A stretch of DNA of 64,000 nt from Callorhinus ursinus. Taxonomy: Eukaryota > Chordata > Mammalia > Carnivora > Otariidae. Made by a program: the position numbers and the translations under genes. The DNA lies in the NCBI RefSeq assembly GCF_003265705.1, contig NW_020312775.1:3924822-3988821 (forward strand). Reading direction: 5' to 3'. Positions 36,825 to 48,809 of the stretch are shown here, piece after piece (the first letter of the stretch is position 1; each line of letters starts with the position of its first letter). The notes below the pieces were generated by a model. It did no database searches. It was not told where the DNA came from and saw nothing but the letters and a program-made list of their open reading frames with translations.

Positions 36825-37045
36825 AACAGTAAATGCAGACTCTAGGGTTTTCTAGACCTTGTTTCCTAGCTATGTGAACTTGGGCAAGTTTTTCTCGTTC
36901 TTTAGAAATTGTGTCTATGTCTGTTTCTTCATCTATACAATGGAAAGATAAGCAGTACCTACCTCAAAGCATTGTTATGGAGTTAAATGAGTTTATAAAG
37001 TACTTTGTTCTGTGACTGGTACAAGTAAGCACATTAGGAATATTT
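36825..37045 (+). repeat. MIR, near full length
   Basis: Sense MIR landmarks: 'cctagctatgtgaacttgggcaag', 'ctgtttcttcatctatacaatgg', 'gtacctacctcaaagcattgttatgg', 'agttaaatgagtttataaag'. Confidence 0.8.
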
Positions 37046-37144
37046 GTTAAATATATATATATATATTTTTTAAAAAAGAATACACTAAATATGTTGTTTT
37101 ATCATAAGCCTTTTCCATCAGGTACCTAAGGATAAAAAAATAAT

Positions 37145-37300
37145 TGAGAACCAATGGTTCCTCAATTTTAATGGCTATAACAATTACCTGAGAAGATTTT
37201 TAAGTCTTACTAAACATCAATTCAGACCTGCTAAATCAGAATCTCTGGGAGTGGAGCCTAACAATCTTCACTTTAAACAAGTGTTTCAGTGGGTACCATC
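37145..37300 (+). repeat. MER5A-like DNA transposon (hAT-Charlie)
   Basis: 'aattacctgagaagattttt', 'cagacctgctaaatcagaatctctgggagtggagcc' and 'caatcttcactttaaacaag' follow the MER5A order. Non-autonomous, no coding. Confidence 0.75.
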
Positions 37301-37437
37301 ATTTGTAAATATTATAGTACAGCTTGTTTGGCAAAAGGGATCCATATTAAGATTATCACGAATACATAGGTTTCTGAATACCATGATATTTTCCTTCATT
37401 AACTAGAGTAAAGATGAACCCAAATAAAAGAAACTGA

Positions 37438-37475
37438 CCATATATATATGTGTATATATATATATACATATATAA
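37438..37475. repeat. TA-rich inverted microsatellite
   Basis: 'tatatatatgtgtatatata' followed by 'tatacatatata' is nearly self-complementary and could form a cruciform. Confidence 0.75.
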
Positions 37476-37589
37476 TGACAAAATATATGAGCAAAGTTAT
37501 TTATAAAACTAAAAACAAAAATGGTGCTTTTAAAAGAAAAGGTACATATTATGTTATATCATGACCATAACACTAACTTAATTTTCAGA

Positions 37590-37712
37590 CATTCATTCCA
37601 TAGATACTCATTGAGTGCTTACTATGTGTTAGGCATTGTGTTAATCTCAACAAATTCATTGGAGATTAAGATAGCGCATAGTCCCAGCCCTCACAGAACT
37701 CACCCACAGTAT
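37590..37712 (-). repeat. L2 3'-end relic
   Basis: 'attcattccatagatactcattgagtgcttactatgtgttaggcattgtg' then 'gtcccagccctcacagaact' is the reverse LINE-2 3' end. Confidence 0.7.
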
Positions 37713-37738
37713 AGCTGTAAATAATGATGATTCCTACC

Positions 37739-38290
37739 TGTTACGGTTCATTTTATGTGTCAGTATGAATGGACTAAGGAATAATGGGTAATGGGTAAAA
37801 CATTATTTTTGGATGTATCTGTGTATCTCCAGAAGAGATTAATTAGCATTTGAATCTGTAGACTGAGATCACTCTCACCAATAAGAGTGGGCATCATCCA
37901 ATTTTTGAGGGCCTGAATAGAACAAAAATGCAGAAGAAGGGAGAATTTGCTCTTTTGCTTAAGCTGGAATATCCATCTCCTGCCCTCAGAAATTGGAGCT
38001 CCTGCTTCTCAGACCTTCTGGTTTAGACTGGGACTTATATCATCAGCCCCCTGTTCTTGGGCCTTCAGACTCAGATTCAGATGTACACCATTGGCTCTCC
38101 TGGTTTTCAGGCCTTTGGGATTGGATTGGAACTACACCATTGACTTTCCTGGGCCTCCAGCTTGCAGATGACAGATCATGGGATTTCTCAACCTCCATAA
38201 TCATGTGAGCCAATCTTTCATAATAAATCTTTCTCTATATCTGTATATCTCCTATTGGTTCTGTTTCTCTGGAGAACCCTGACTAATATA
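37739..38290 (+). repeat. Solo ERVL-type LTR, about 550 bp
   Basis: Starts TGTTACGGTTCATTTTATGT and ends GAGAACCCTGACTAATATA, the ends of a well-known mammalian ERVL-class LTR. Interior: 'gggcatcatccaatttttgagggcctgaat', 'tgcctccagcttgcagatga'-like stretch near 38155, and AATAAA at 38222-38227 near the expected polyadenylation place. It is nearly full length and solo, without internal sequence. Two short frames inside (37947-38208) are not genes. Confidence 0.8.
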
Positions 38291-38509
38291 TTATCATCTA
38301 GTACATATATCATGAATGACAATGATGAAATGTACTATATGAAAATTTTTATTTAAATTGTATCCTTCACTCAGTAAACACATTTTGCTTTTCCTGAAGC
38401 ATTCCTTAAAACCTCATAATCTTCCTCTCATTGATTCCAACCACTCCCAAATTAAACAACGAAATGTTATAAAAGGTCTATATTTAAAACAAATAAACAA
38501 GCAAAAAAA

Positions 38510-39830
38510 AACTTGTCCTTTACTAATCTGATCTTTTCCACACCCCTTTCTTGTGTCCTTCCAAGGGTATTCTATACATATACTTGCATTTATATTTCTG
38601 TGCATAGATATCTCTCACATAATAATCATATACTATACATACTATTCTGTACTCCTTTTATTCCTTTAATACTGTATCTTGGCAATTCTGCCTTTCAGTC
38701 CTGACAAATATGCTTTGTTTCTTTACTGGTGGTGTCATATTATTCTTATTATATGGATGCACAATAATTTATTAAACAATTTTCTACTAATGACATTTAA
38801 TTTCTTTGCTATTTCAAATAATGATACAAAAACTATCTTAGTGTATATATGTACAAGTATGCATGAGGAATAAATTCTTCAAAGTAGAATTACTGGATGA
38901 AAGGATATCTGCATTTGAAATTAGGATATATTGTCAAATTGACTTTTAAAAAAAGTCATACTAATTTATCCTCCTACTAAATATGTGTGTTACTATGCCA
39001 AACTGAAGGTGAAAATTTCTCTCTCTTTGAAGTTTGAATTTTCATTTATTTATTTGTAATGAATGAAGTTGAGCATATTTTCACATCTTTAAAAGACATT
39101 TTTATCCTCTTCTGTGAAGTGTGTCTTCATGATTTTTGCCTATTTTCTATCAGATTGTTCTTTTTCTTACTGATTTATTCTGTATATATTACTAAAAAAT
39201 TCCTTTTTTCATATGTCACACATATTTCATTGCCAGTATATTATTTACATTATAGTTTGTTTTGATGTTTTATCTTGTAGAAACATTTTATTGTATCCAT
39301 TCAAATTTGCATGTTTCATTTCCTATGGTTTCTGTATTCTGTGTCATGTTTTTCAAGTCCTTCCCTGTACCAAGATTATGTTTTAAACTATATCATATTT
39401 TCCCCTAGTGCTTTTATGGCTTCATTTTAATGCTTAATTTTTTTAATCTATCAATTTGCAATGTCACCTTTATTGTGTATTAAATTTCCATATGTACTTG
39501 GGTCTATTTCTGGCATCTCTATTTTGTTCCATTAATCTGTCTCTTGAGATTTATGTGTATCTCATTCTATTATTACCATAACTATATAATACATGGTAGT
39601 ATCTGGTAGTGTTCATCTTCTTTTCTAGAATTTTCTTACCTCTTCTTACACATTTATTTCAACATATATAATTTTGAGTCAGCACATCTCATTTTAAAAA
39701 ATTTTCTTAGTATTTTATTGGGAATTGATAGATTCATTTTTTTAGAGCTTTGACATTTTTAAAATGTTGAGTTTAATTAGCCAAGAATATGGTGTCCTCC
39801 CATTTAATTCTTCTATTAAATCTGTCTGTG
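38510..39830 (-). repeat. Old L1 (L1M/L1ME-type) 3' half
   Basis: Plus-strand order is the reverse of an old L1 3' UTR and ORF2 C-terminus: 'ccaagggtattctatacata', 'ggatgcacaataatttatta', 'gaggaataaattcttcaaagtagaattactggatgaaagg', 'ctgtaccaagattatgtttt', 'gggtctatttctggcatctctattttgttccatt' and 'gaattgatagattcattttt'. About 1.3 kb, very diverged, no frame. Confidence 0.75.
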
Positions 39831-40640
39831 GCAAAGTGACTAACAACAAAGCTTTATTGAGATGCAGATGTGGAGCTGTTGAGTAGGCTCATTCATTAGG
39901 TAAATGACTGATTCCTACACAGAAACCAGCCCAGCACTATGTGTATTTCCTATTTGAATAGCAAAATTTCAAATGACTAGATCATAGACTTGCTAAATTT
40001 GTGAATTTTGTCTATTGTAAAATCAGTTATACATTTTCCTTTTTACCCAGGAAAGCTACTAAATCATAAATATATACAGTAAATCATAATCATGCAATAT
40101 ATACATGAAACAATATATATACAAATATATCCAGTGAAACAATTCACATTGCTTGTGATGTGTGACATTATTTCAAATTTCATTGTCAAATACCAGTACA
40201 GGCCCCTCACATTAGCTTTATAGGTGTCTCTACCAGTTAATTACTAATTGTTAATGTATTATATTGCAGTTAATGAATTATATTCATAGTAGGTGAACGA
40301 ATGATGTGTTGAGTGATTTTCTCTTTGGGCTTAATGCTCAAATTGACATTGTAGTCAGTGCAACACATGGCTTCCATTTATGGTTATTGTCTTACAGGTG
40401 ACAGCATATGAAACAGTTGCCATAATCTATTTTACCTTCCTTGCCCATCTGTTAGAGCACACACTATCACAGTATGCCATGGGAGTAAATCTGCCCCAAA
40501 TGTACTCTTGTCATATTGAGAATGCTTTTCCTATATTTTTCAAATCACATGATATCCTTCAACTTGTTTCTGAGAAAACACACATGGTATTTGTCCAGAA
40601 TGTTCTCCATACTACTGTCACATTTTGCATTTAAAATTGC
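39831..40640. other. No recognisable feature
   Basis: About 0.8 kb of AT-rich unique-looking sequence. The 84-codon plus-strand frame at 40380-40634 has no family resemblance. Confidence 0.4.
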
Positions 40641-40649
40641 AAACAGAAT

Positions 40650-41600
40650 CAAGACTTTCCCTCTTTAAAACTCTTCATTTCTTTCCCTTCCTCTTCCTGA
40701 CAAATTCCAAATTCCTTATTATGGATTAAGAAGTTCTTCAAGATCTGGCCCCTACTTACTTTTCCAGCCTCATTTTTTTTTACCATTCCAGCTCTCCAAC
40801 CTCATTTTTTTTACCAACCAGCCCAGGCCAGCCTGCACCTTGCCCCCAGGTCTCTGTGGTGGCACGTGCGGCTTCAGCCCTTGAGTTTTTAACCTTCTCC
40901 TGCAGCCTACTTTCTTAATTTACTGTAAGCTTACTCACTTCCAGTGGAGTGCTGGGAGAGGAAGGCCCTGATTTGTTGCATTTGGTGATTTCTGCAGACT
41001 AACTACTCCAACAGCCTATTTCAAGCTACTAATGGTTTAATATTTGGCTTGCAATATTCTTCCAGCACTACTGTCTCTCTGCTTAGAATATTCCTCCCAG
41101 TGCCGGGGCATCTAGGTGGCCCAGTCAGTTAGGCGTCCAACTCTTGATTTCCACTCAGGTCACGATCTCAGGGTTGTGAGGTCGAGCCCCATGTCAGGCT
41201 CCACTGGGTGTGGAGACTGTTTAAGATTCTCTCCCTCTCCTGCTGAGACACCACCCCTCTCTCCCTCCAAAAAAAAAAAAAAAAAAGAATATTTCTCCCA
41301 ATCCCAATAACTTATAATCATTCAAATCTCAGTTTTGATTTCATATAATTTATATTCCTGCAGGAAGTCATCTCCACCCATCTCAGGGATGGGTGAGAGG
41401 CCTATCCTATAGTTTCTTATAACACATTTGCTCCTCTTCATGTCCTTTATGATCTTATATAGCAACTCTGCATTTACTCTTATGTATGCCCCAGTTGCTG
41501 GAAAGCTTAGTGAGGGCAGGAATTACTAAATTGCTAGCACCTTATTCACAGAGCTCCTGTTATATATTTGGTTGGTAAATACTTATTCAATTAACTAGTG
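40650..41600 (+). repeat. L2 relic, split by a SINE
   Basis: Left part: 'agaagttcttcaagatctggcccctacttac' and 'ccagctctccaacctcattt'. Right part: 'catctccacccatctcaggg', 'ttgctggaaagcttagtgagggcagg' and 'gctcctgttatatatttggt'. Both lie in LINE-2 order, with the CAN-SINE at 41100-41285 between them. Confidence 0.75.
41100..41285 (+). mobile_element. CAN-SINE, older subtype
   Basis: Sense SINE with body 'ggcgtccaactcttgatttccactcaggtcacgatctcagggttgtgaggtcgagcc', an older type with AACTCTTGATTT. TSD AGAATATTCCTCCCA (41085-41099) and AGAATATTTCTCCCA (41286-41300), one mismatch. Confidence 0.93.
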
Positions 41601-42512
41601 AGAATTTGTTTATATTTTTTATTCTCTTAAATTCATATCATTTCATTATAACAGAAATCAGTAACTGTAATGAAATGGAATTAAATATTCTAATTGCTAA
41701 AAAGTTAATATAATATCAAACAGAATAAGTATGTTTTTATTACAAATAAAAAACATGCTTAAGGGTTCATTAAAACTTATTTTAGGGATTCACTAGAGTA
41801 AGTGTATCTCAGGTACTGAATGTTCTAGTTAATATTAACAGGTTATCCTGAGGTTTCTGGTCAATATAAGTATTAAGTATATAGTTGGTGCTTGAGAAAT
41901 TTGTGGTGAATTGAAATACTAAAACTGCAGAACCATACCCCTTATTGCTTCTTTATTTTTCTTGCCACCATCCTCACTTTCATTATTGTGCAGCACCCAT
42001 TTTATTGCTTTGCATGAGTCTATCTGCTTGATAAAAAATCTATAGCAGCAACAGAAGCTTAAGGGATCAGGTGGAAAATATGGAAAGTCAGGCTCCTGCC
42101 ACTCCCAGAAGGCCATCTCTAGAATCTGCATGGCTGCCAAAGTACTGGAGACGTTGTGGGAGAAGATAACACTGGACCCTCTGTCCATCTGTTCAAGGAG
42201 CATCTGAAAGTACTGGGACCCTTGCAGATGAAGTGGAGATCTCAAGCATTTTTATTCTTTTCTATGTATTTTTAAGTCCCCTGGTCAACTATGGGCAGCA
42301 AAGAGCCAAAGACACTTTCCATAGATCTGCTCCCAAGTCCCTGAGGCAGCCACAAGTCAGCATTCGGTATGAATTAGTATACAGTTAAAAGTTAAAAGAA
42401 ACTTACTCTTACCTGGTGTGTGGCCCAAAGCAGGAATTCTAATGGCACTGATTCTAAGGGCAGATCACAGCAATTCAACTAAGCCTCATTTTCTGCCCTC
42501 TTTTGCTATCTC
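41601..42512. other. No firm feature; one unassigned 108-codon frame
   Basis: The minus-strand frame 41919-42245 (108 codons) is the longest outside obvious repeats. It shows no domain, no splice context I can defend and no family resemblance; its Trp-rich middle (FWEWQEPDFPYFPPD) is odd. Probably chance or a decayed repeat. Confidence 0.3.
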
Positions 42513-42530
42513 AAGAAATCTAATAGCAGG

Positions 42531-42543
42531 AAAAAAAAAAAGA
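42531..42543 (+). mobile_element. Poly(A)-only insertion with TSD
   Basis: Thirteen A-rich bases lie between AAGAAATCTAATAGCAGG (42513-42530) and AAGAAATCTAATAACAGG (42544-42561), an 18-bp repeat with one mismatch. This has the form of L1-mediated insertion truncated down to the tail. Confidence 0.6.
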
Positions 42544-42561
42544 AAGAAATCTAATAACAGG

Positions 42562-45500
42562 ATGCCAGAAAAAATAATGCAAGGTTCTGAACTCTCCCCT
42601 TTACTTACCATAAACCTATTGTTTGGTGCATTAATAATTGGGCTTTCTTGCACTGTATTCACTTCTACTCTGTCTAAGTGCCATCTAAAGGCTATATGCA
42701 GTGACACATCTTCTGTCTTGGTCATATATTCATGTACCTAGTTAAAAAGTAAACTATTTGAAGAAGGTTAATAGATGTTGCATCTTTCTCTTTGTTCTTT
42801 CCCATCTATATCTGTATTTTGTTTAAGCATTAATTGCACAACCAAGCCCCAAATATCTACCTATTTGCAAGTCATTTGTTTCTTTGTGACTCAGGAAACT
42901 GTGCTTTTATAAACTTGCTGCAGATTTAGCCAAACAGTAGGGTGAAAGGGAGAGGAGGAATAGAATACATGAAGTAGTAAAGATAGGAAACAATGTAGGG
43001 GTTAGATGGAAGAAAAAACCAAGCACTGGAGAGTTAAGCAGTAGGATCATGAAAATAATAATCATTTACATAATTAATCTTTATTTTTTAAGAAAAGTAA
43101 AGACTTCATTTTACATAGGTAATTTTAGTAACTTCAGTGAAGTGGAAAAAAGGGATGAATGGTTCAGTATTCTAGGCATAGATACATGGTAGTAAAAGTG
43201 GTTTTTGTTAAGCTTTTTTTGTTGTTTGTTTTGTTTTTGTCTTTGTTTTGAGAGTGAAGCAGAGAAAAGAAAACCAAGGTGAAGATGTAGAAAAAAATAA
43301 AAGATGAGTTTTATTTGAAGTGTAAAAGGCCAAATTCCATGTCCAACTTTCCTGAAGCCTCAGATCGAGAGTCAGTTATATATGAGGCAAACCAGACATC
43401 TTGGTCCCTGATCATGTCTTCAGTCATCAGAATCACAGAAAACCTAACGAAATTAGAAATTAATTCAGTCAGAAAAGGCTAGTATTTTTTAAAGTGACTT
43501 TATGTCTATTTTTAAGTGAATGATTCCAAAACACAAGAATATTGTTGTGGCAAAATAAACATCCTGTGAAGCAGAAGAAAACATTTTAATTATTTTGAAT
43601 TAAAAAAATTTCAAATTAATTGGCAAGAAAGTTTTACTTCTTTCAGCTTACATTTTTTTTTCTTTTGAAATAATTTATAATCACTGACATTGAGCTATCA
43701 TGCTATTAGAAGGAAGTCAGATTTCCCAAATTACCTTTGAAAATTCTATGGCTAAAATTTTAAAAATGTAATATTTTATAGAGAGTTTGAGTTAATATTT
43801 GACTTTAATGTTTAAATACATTGTTCTATTCCATTGTTCATTTCTGTTGGAGTAATCATTTGGGAGTTTGAAGAAACTGTTAATAATTTCCAAGTCAGAG
43901 GGAATAAAATAAAGGCCTGCTAGTGAGGGAGGATCGTTCTTTTCTTTGGGAAATAAGGAATGGGTGAACCACCAGGTGAAGGAATGGAATGGAAGGGATA
44001 ATTTACAATCATCAACACATAGAATTTTGCAAATGTAGACTTCCTGTCTCCAAAAGATGCAAGATAGGGTGGGGTGAGGAATTAGATTTCTTAGTAATTC
44101 CAAAGGCCCTGTGGGATACTGCAGTTGGTGCAGGCGATGTAACACTTACAAAAAAGACTGGACAGGTAACTGATATTCAGTTCCTTGACTGGCGTTTTAA
44201 GAGCAACCCAGGCAGATACATGCGTGGGCACTGACAGTGACCAAAAAACATTGCACTTTCTCTAATCCGTATCTTCAAATCGATTTGGTCTATTTCCATA
44301 GTAGCTAAACAAGAATTTCAGCTTCATTTAGTTTCTAGGAAAATAGGCACTTGGTCTAGTTACAAAATGAAATTAGCAATCTATTTTAAAAGGGAAATAG
44401 ATCATTTGGGGGAATATGTAATGGGATTTTGCCATTGGTTGATTCCAATAAACATGGTCTGTGTGCCATCATTGGAAGCTGTGCATTGATGACTCTGAAT
44501 GAATCCCTGGTCTCAAGTCTAGAACCTAGTGGACAGGTGTTCATTTCAGCATAATAGAAGGTGAATTAGAGTTTCAATTCAAATTCTACAAGATGGTATT
44601 GTCAAATATATGAAATGATACTATCAATGATAGATATAATTCTCATATTAAACTGGAGATTAACATTAGGGCAAAATGTACTAAGGTATGGTAAGAGTAT
44701 ATGCACTAAGGAAAAGAAGTTTTAAATTTGAAATGAGATTAGAATACTGAAAGGGCCATGAGTGTCTTTTCAGAATCACTAGAATAAAATTACTTTGCAA
44801 GATCAGTGTGAGTTGGGGCAAAATAATTATCCTAATATTTTAAAAACTTACATTTGGTTCACCTTATTACATAAGGAAAATTAATACCTTGCTAATTATA
44901 AAACATAAATATTATAATTTGAAAAGAAATTATACAAATCTTCAATAAGCAGAAAATGACTTATACATTAAATTTATATGCTAGAGTTTACCACTTAATA
45001 AATACCAAACTATTTTGTTGTTTATTTTCACAACAGTATTTTTTTTCCAGAAGTGCTGTGTTATCAGTGCAGTTGTGATATCTATTTTAGGGATGACATT
45101 GAGTAATTTATCATTTTTAGTAATAGTTAATCATTTTTACCATGAATCTATTTGCTACAACTTTCAACTTCCTACTTACTTTCCAGCAGTTAAACATATA
45201 AAGAATCATGATTTGGGTACTAATGTAGAAAACATAAACCATTTTCATTCATATAAAGTTTTAAGTTATGCCCAAATTCAGGATATTCTGAAGGCCACAT
45301 AAAATATAATATTTAGTTCCTTGAAATGATCTGTTTAACTCAAAGCAAAAGAATTTTGCAGTAACAGTGAGATTTATTCTACATCAAGAACTACAATGCC
45401 AGCAAAATATGAGGTAATCATACAGCTTCAATGTTTCCCTTCAATAACTGTGTTCCCAACACAGAGATAGAATGTACTGTGACAGCTGTGTATAGTGGAG

Positions 45501-46319
45501 ACTGTCCCTTGTCAAGATAAAGTTCTCTGTTCTCAAAATGACCATAAGTGATTTTCGGATAAGACCCTTTGTTGCTACTTACAGGTTATTTCAATTTGCT
45601 CATATGTGTGAGCACATAGACTAGCAGATATTATTTAGTTACCAGCCTCTGAAGAATTGTTACTCAAATTTCATTCCCTGTAATGTTGAACTGCTACAAG
45701 GGTCTAGAAGCACACTTCTGTGTTTGGGTCAACAAACTTGGATCCTGCTCTCTCAATAAGAAAATTTATCTAATCTGCCTAGTGTGAGAGTTTAGGGACT
45801 AATACATAGACTTTAAAGGTCTTTTCATTTACTGCACTGCATGAGGTGACAATCAAAGTTTGTTTTGATTTGCCTAAATTTGATTTTATATCATCTTCAC
45901 ATATGGCACTTCAGCATTATCACCACTGGGCTTTTCCCATAAAAGCTGTGTACTCCTGTTCTACAGCTCCTGATGTGACAGGTTATACAGAGAATGGTAC
46001 TGGATAACTGAGCTTGTCAAGAAAGGATGGACAGAGATTAAAATGAATGCATCATTTCTTTGTTATTCAGCTGCACCATAAAGCTACTTTCAAAATGTGA
46101 CTAGTTACTTGGTAAAGAAGAGATTTTTAGGATGCGTCTCTATGAATGAAGCAGTTGTATCTCTATCTTACATAAATATGAGTATGTGCTTCATTCTTAG
46201 TAAAATGCAATTGGCTCATCTAGATTCCCAGCAGAATCTCAGGCTACCAACAATCATGTGATGGGACAAAAAGCTCAAGGCTGAGCCAGAAATGAAGTAT
46301 ATGTAAATAATAATCATTC
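42562..46319. other. Repeat-poor interval, no gene recognised
   Basis: About 3.75 kb with no SINE, L1, LTR or MIR that I can identify, unlike the rest of the window. No exon-like frame is convincing. Candidates for conserved non-coding elements would be sought here, but the sequence alone does not show conservation. Confidence 0.5.
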
Positions 46320-46565
46320 TAATTAGCATGGATATTTATTATTGTTGATACTATCTATTGACAGCTTTCCATGCTCCAAGCATTGATCTAAGTCCCGTTC
46401 CAAATATAATCTCATTTAATCTTTGCAACAGCTCTGTGAGTTATATTCTATTATCAGCCTCACTTTACTGATGAGGAAAATGAGGGTTAGCAAATGTAAG
46501 TAACTTTCCCAAGGTACCTGTTTAAATGACAGCCAGAATTAGAACCAGACTCCAGATCCCAACTA
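46320..46565 (-). repeat. MIR, near full length
   Basis: 'gctccaagcattgatctaagtcccgttcc', 'tctcatttaatctttgcaac', 'ttactgatgaggaaaatgag' and 'gccagaattagaaccagact' are the reverse MIR. Confidence 0.85.
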
Positions 46566-47009
46566 TATAGTGCTACTACCCATGGATATGCATTTTATTT
46601 CTCAGGTATCTTTTGATTATATTCCAAAGACAGAATTTTTTTTAAGATTACCTACATATCCTTTATTTTTTTCTTTCCATAAGCATAACTGTTTCAGAAG
46701 TTGACTTTGTCTTGAAGATAGTATGTCAAATTTTATATTCAGATAAAGGTCACTGAAGTAGTGAGCATGTGCCTATGGGATGAATTTGTCTACTGTGAAT
46801 TATATATCATCCCAACACTGGTTAGAATGACTATATTTATTATGTGGACTTGGGTGACAATGAGCAGGTATAATTGTGCTCCTGCACTAAAAATCCATCA
46901 CAGAATTTACCTGATAATTCATGATGAAGTTTCTAAAAGATTGTATAACATGGAGTTACATTCATATTCCTAAATATTTTTGGGTTCTTTATTTAATTAC
47001 CTTATTTTA

Positions 47010-47637
47010 TTTTTATAAAATGATCCTTTATTGAAATATTTTTCTTTGTAGTTTTTAACTAGCTGAGCATTCCACTGCACCACTATTGATGTCTTTATGA
47101 TGTCATGAGGGTAGCAGCCATCAGCATTGCAGGCCGCAGACTGGCCAGTCTCCAGGATCTCTATAATGGTTCCAGAGAGTTGGCTAAAGATTGGTGCCAC
47201 ATCTGTTGGGCAATGTTGACTGTCTCATCAAAAGTGACATTTCTGCTGTGCTTAATGTTTTTCTGCTCTTTTCTGTCCCTTGGCAGTTCCTTGAGGGCTT
47301 TGATAATCATGGCAGAGGTAGAAGGTATCACTTGAATCTAGGCCTGTCTGTTCTGAATGGTCAGTTTCACTGTAATCCTCAGACCCTTCTGATCATTGGA
47401 TGCCTTGGCAATGTCATCACCAAACTTTTTTGGAGACAGACCCAGCAGGCCAATCTTTGGGGCCAGGGTAGACATGGCACTAACTTCCCCATGGGTACAC
47501 CTCGGGTATATGACTTTGACCTTGTTGGGATTGAATTTAGGTGGCAGGATGGACGTGGCTGGTGTTGGATGAACCTGGATTCGGGATGATTGAAGACAGT
47601 TGCACCTTTGCCTCTTGTAAGCCAAAAGCCAAAAGGA
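47010..47637 (-). pseudogene. RPL12: Processed pseudogene of ribosomal protein L12
   Basis: RPL12 is a 165-residue component of the large-subunit stalk base. Read on the minus strand the copy has no introns: 5' UTR remnant (about 47548-47612), coding homology from 47547 to the stop at 47055-47057, then a 3' UTR with AATAAA (complement at 47028-47033) and a degenerate A-rich tail. The N-terminal 70 or so residues are readable ([48 protein letters not shown]). The initiator codon is CTG, a TAG follows IQNRQA at 47335-47337, and frames shift near 47180 (SLA/ELSGTI) and near 47090 after HPHDII. A weak TSD ACCTTATTTTA (46999-47009) and ATCTTATTTTA (47641-47651) flanks it. Retrocopy made by L1 in trans; dead. 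Confidence 0.95.
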
Positions 47638-47651
47638 AGTATCTTATTTTA

Positions 47652-48385
47652 AAGCCATATAAAATGTTTTATGCTTTATGTATCTTTTGACATATGGCCA
47701 ACTGTGTATAATACTCTCAAATCTGCCAGCTGTGTTGAAGGAACAAAAACATTTTGTTTTCAGACAGCTTGATAGAAATTCTGAAGTTTGTGAGAAAACA
47801 GAACTTAAAAATGTAATTTTGTGGACCACCAGAAACTCTGAGGTGACATTCAAAAGGGAAGAGTCCTTGATTTTACCATAATAATATCCCTGTTGTTTTT
47901 CAATAATAGATTTCCAAATTGAATTGAGCTTATTTTCCACTATGATTTCTAGTTAGTTCCTTTACTTTTTGTTTCAGGATCTGACAGAATAAAGAATGCT
48001 TCCCCAGTCTGGGCCAGACTATGCTTTGCCCTGTGAATCACAAAAAGAAAATTTTAGTCCCCACAGAGACTGTTTAAAAAGATTTAGACCTTAAGAAATG
48101 TAATGTCTAAAACATAACTAAATGTTATGTTCAGTGTTTTATTCCCTCTGCCTTAAAGACAGAATCTTCACTTGCCCAAATTGCTTAGAGTTGGTGATTG
48201 AGGCAGATGGTAGGCAGGTAAGGGGTGGCAGGTGGGGGTTGGGCTGTTGCCCTTACTCTAGGCTTTGGATCTCTGGCCTTTCAGGCTTCACCTATATATG
48301 GACAGGCTTCTGACCTCTTTTATTACCTCTACTGTGGGGGAGGCTTGAAACTTCCAATCTCTGCCAAGGCTATAATCCTTTTAGA
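47652..48385. other. No recognisable feature
   Basis: Mixed sequence without a supported gene or repeat. Confidence 0.4.
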
Positions 48386-48386
48386 C

Positions 48387-48620
48387 TAGTGTTTTGTGAA
48401 CTGTGGATTGTTACACACTGATGGGTTGTAAAATCAATTTAATGGGTTTAACCAGTATTTTAAAAACAATTTTAAAAAACAATTTGGATTAGAGTATATT
48501 GCACCTTTTCAAACTTCTGTCTCACTTGTGTGTGTGTGTCTCTGTGTGTGCTGGGTCACAATATAAAATGTATTTCTTACTGTTGGTGGTAAAATAACAA
48601 GTGTGAAGGCTACTGCATTG
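48387..48620 (+). repeat. hAT-Charlie-like DNA transposon relic
   Basis: 'tagtgttttgtgaactgtggattgtta', 'gatgggttgtaaaatcaatttaatgggttt' and, at the far side, 'gctgggtcacaatataaaatgtatttctta' keep the order of a non-autonomous hAT element. The ends are roughly inverted (TAGTGTTTTGTGAACT against GTGAAGGCTACTG). It includes a TG run at about 48526-48550. Subfamily not determined. Confidence 0.6.
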
Positions 48621-48689
48621 GACTTCTATGCTTGACATACCAATTACGACATTCCTTTGCTTTATTTCAGAAGTAAAGGAAGTTTATAT

Positions 48690-48806
48690 ATATTTATATA
48701 AATATATATATATATATTTATATATTTGACATAGAGAGACACACACCCTGGGATCATGACCTGAGCCGAAGGCAGACACTTAACGACTGAGCCACCCAGG
48801 TGCCCC
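48690..48806 (-). mobile_element. CAN-SINE with internal deletion
   Basis: TA-rich left part, then 'tttgacatagagagacacac' joined directly to 'accctgggatcatgacctgagccgaaggcag' and 'gagccacccaggtgcccc'. About 95 bp of the usual middle is missing, and a TA microsatellite replaces the normal TTTATTT tail. Confidence 0.88.
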
Positions 48807-48809
48807 TGA

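Noticed and set aside
37947..38208. Two overlapping frames of 71-74 codons
   Set aside because: They lie wholly within the ERVL-type solo LTR and match its known non-coding order.
40768..40820. Repeated CCTCATTTTTTTTACCA pair, as a possible TSD
   Set aside because: The 15 or so bases between the copies are ordinary L2 sequence without a tail, so a small local duplication is more likely than an insertion.
43989..44234. Possible exon in the repeat-poor interval (81-codon frame)
   Set aside because: No protein family match by eye and no defensible splice sites; kept only as part of the repeat-poor interval.
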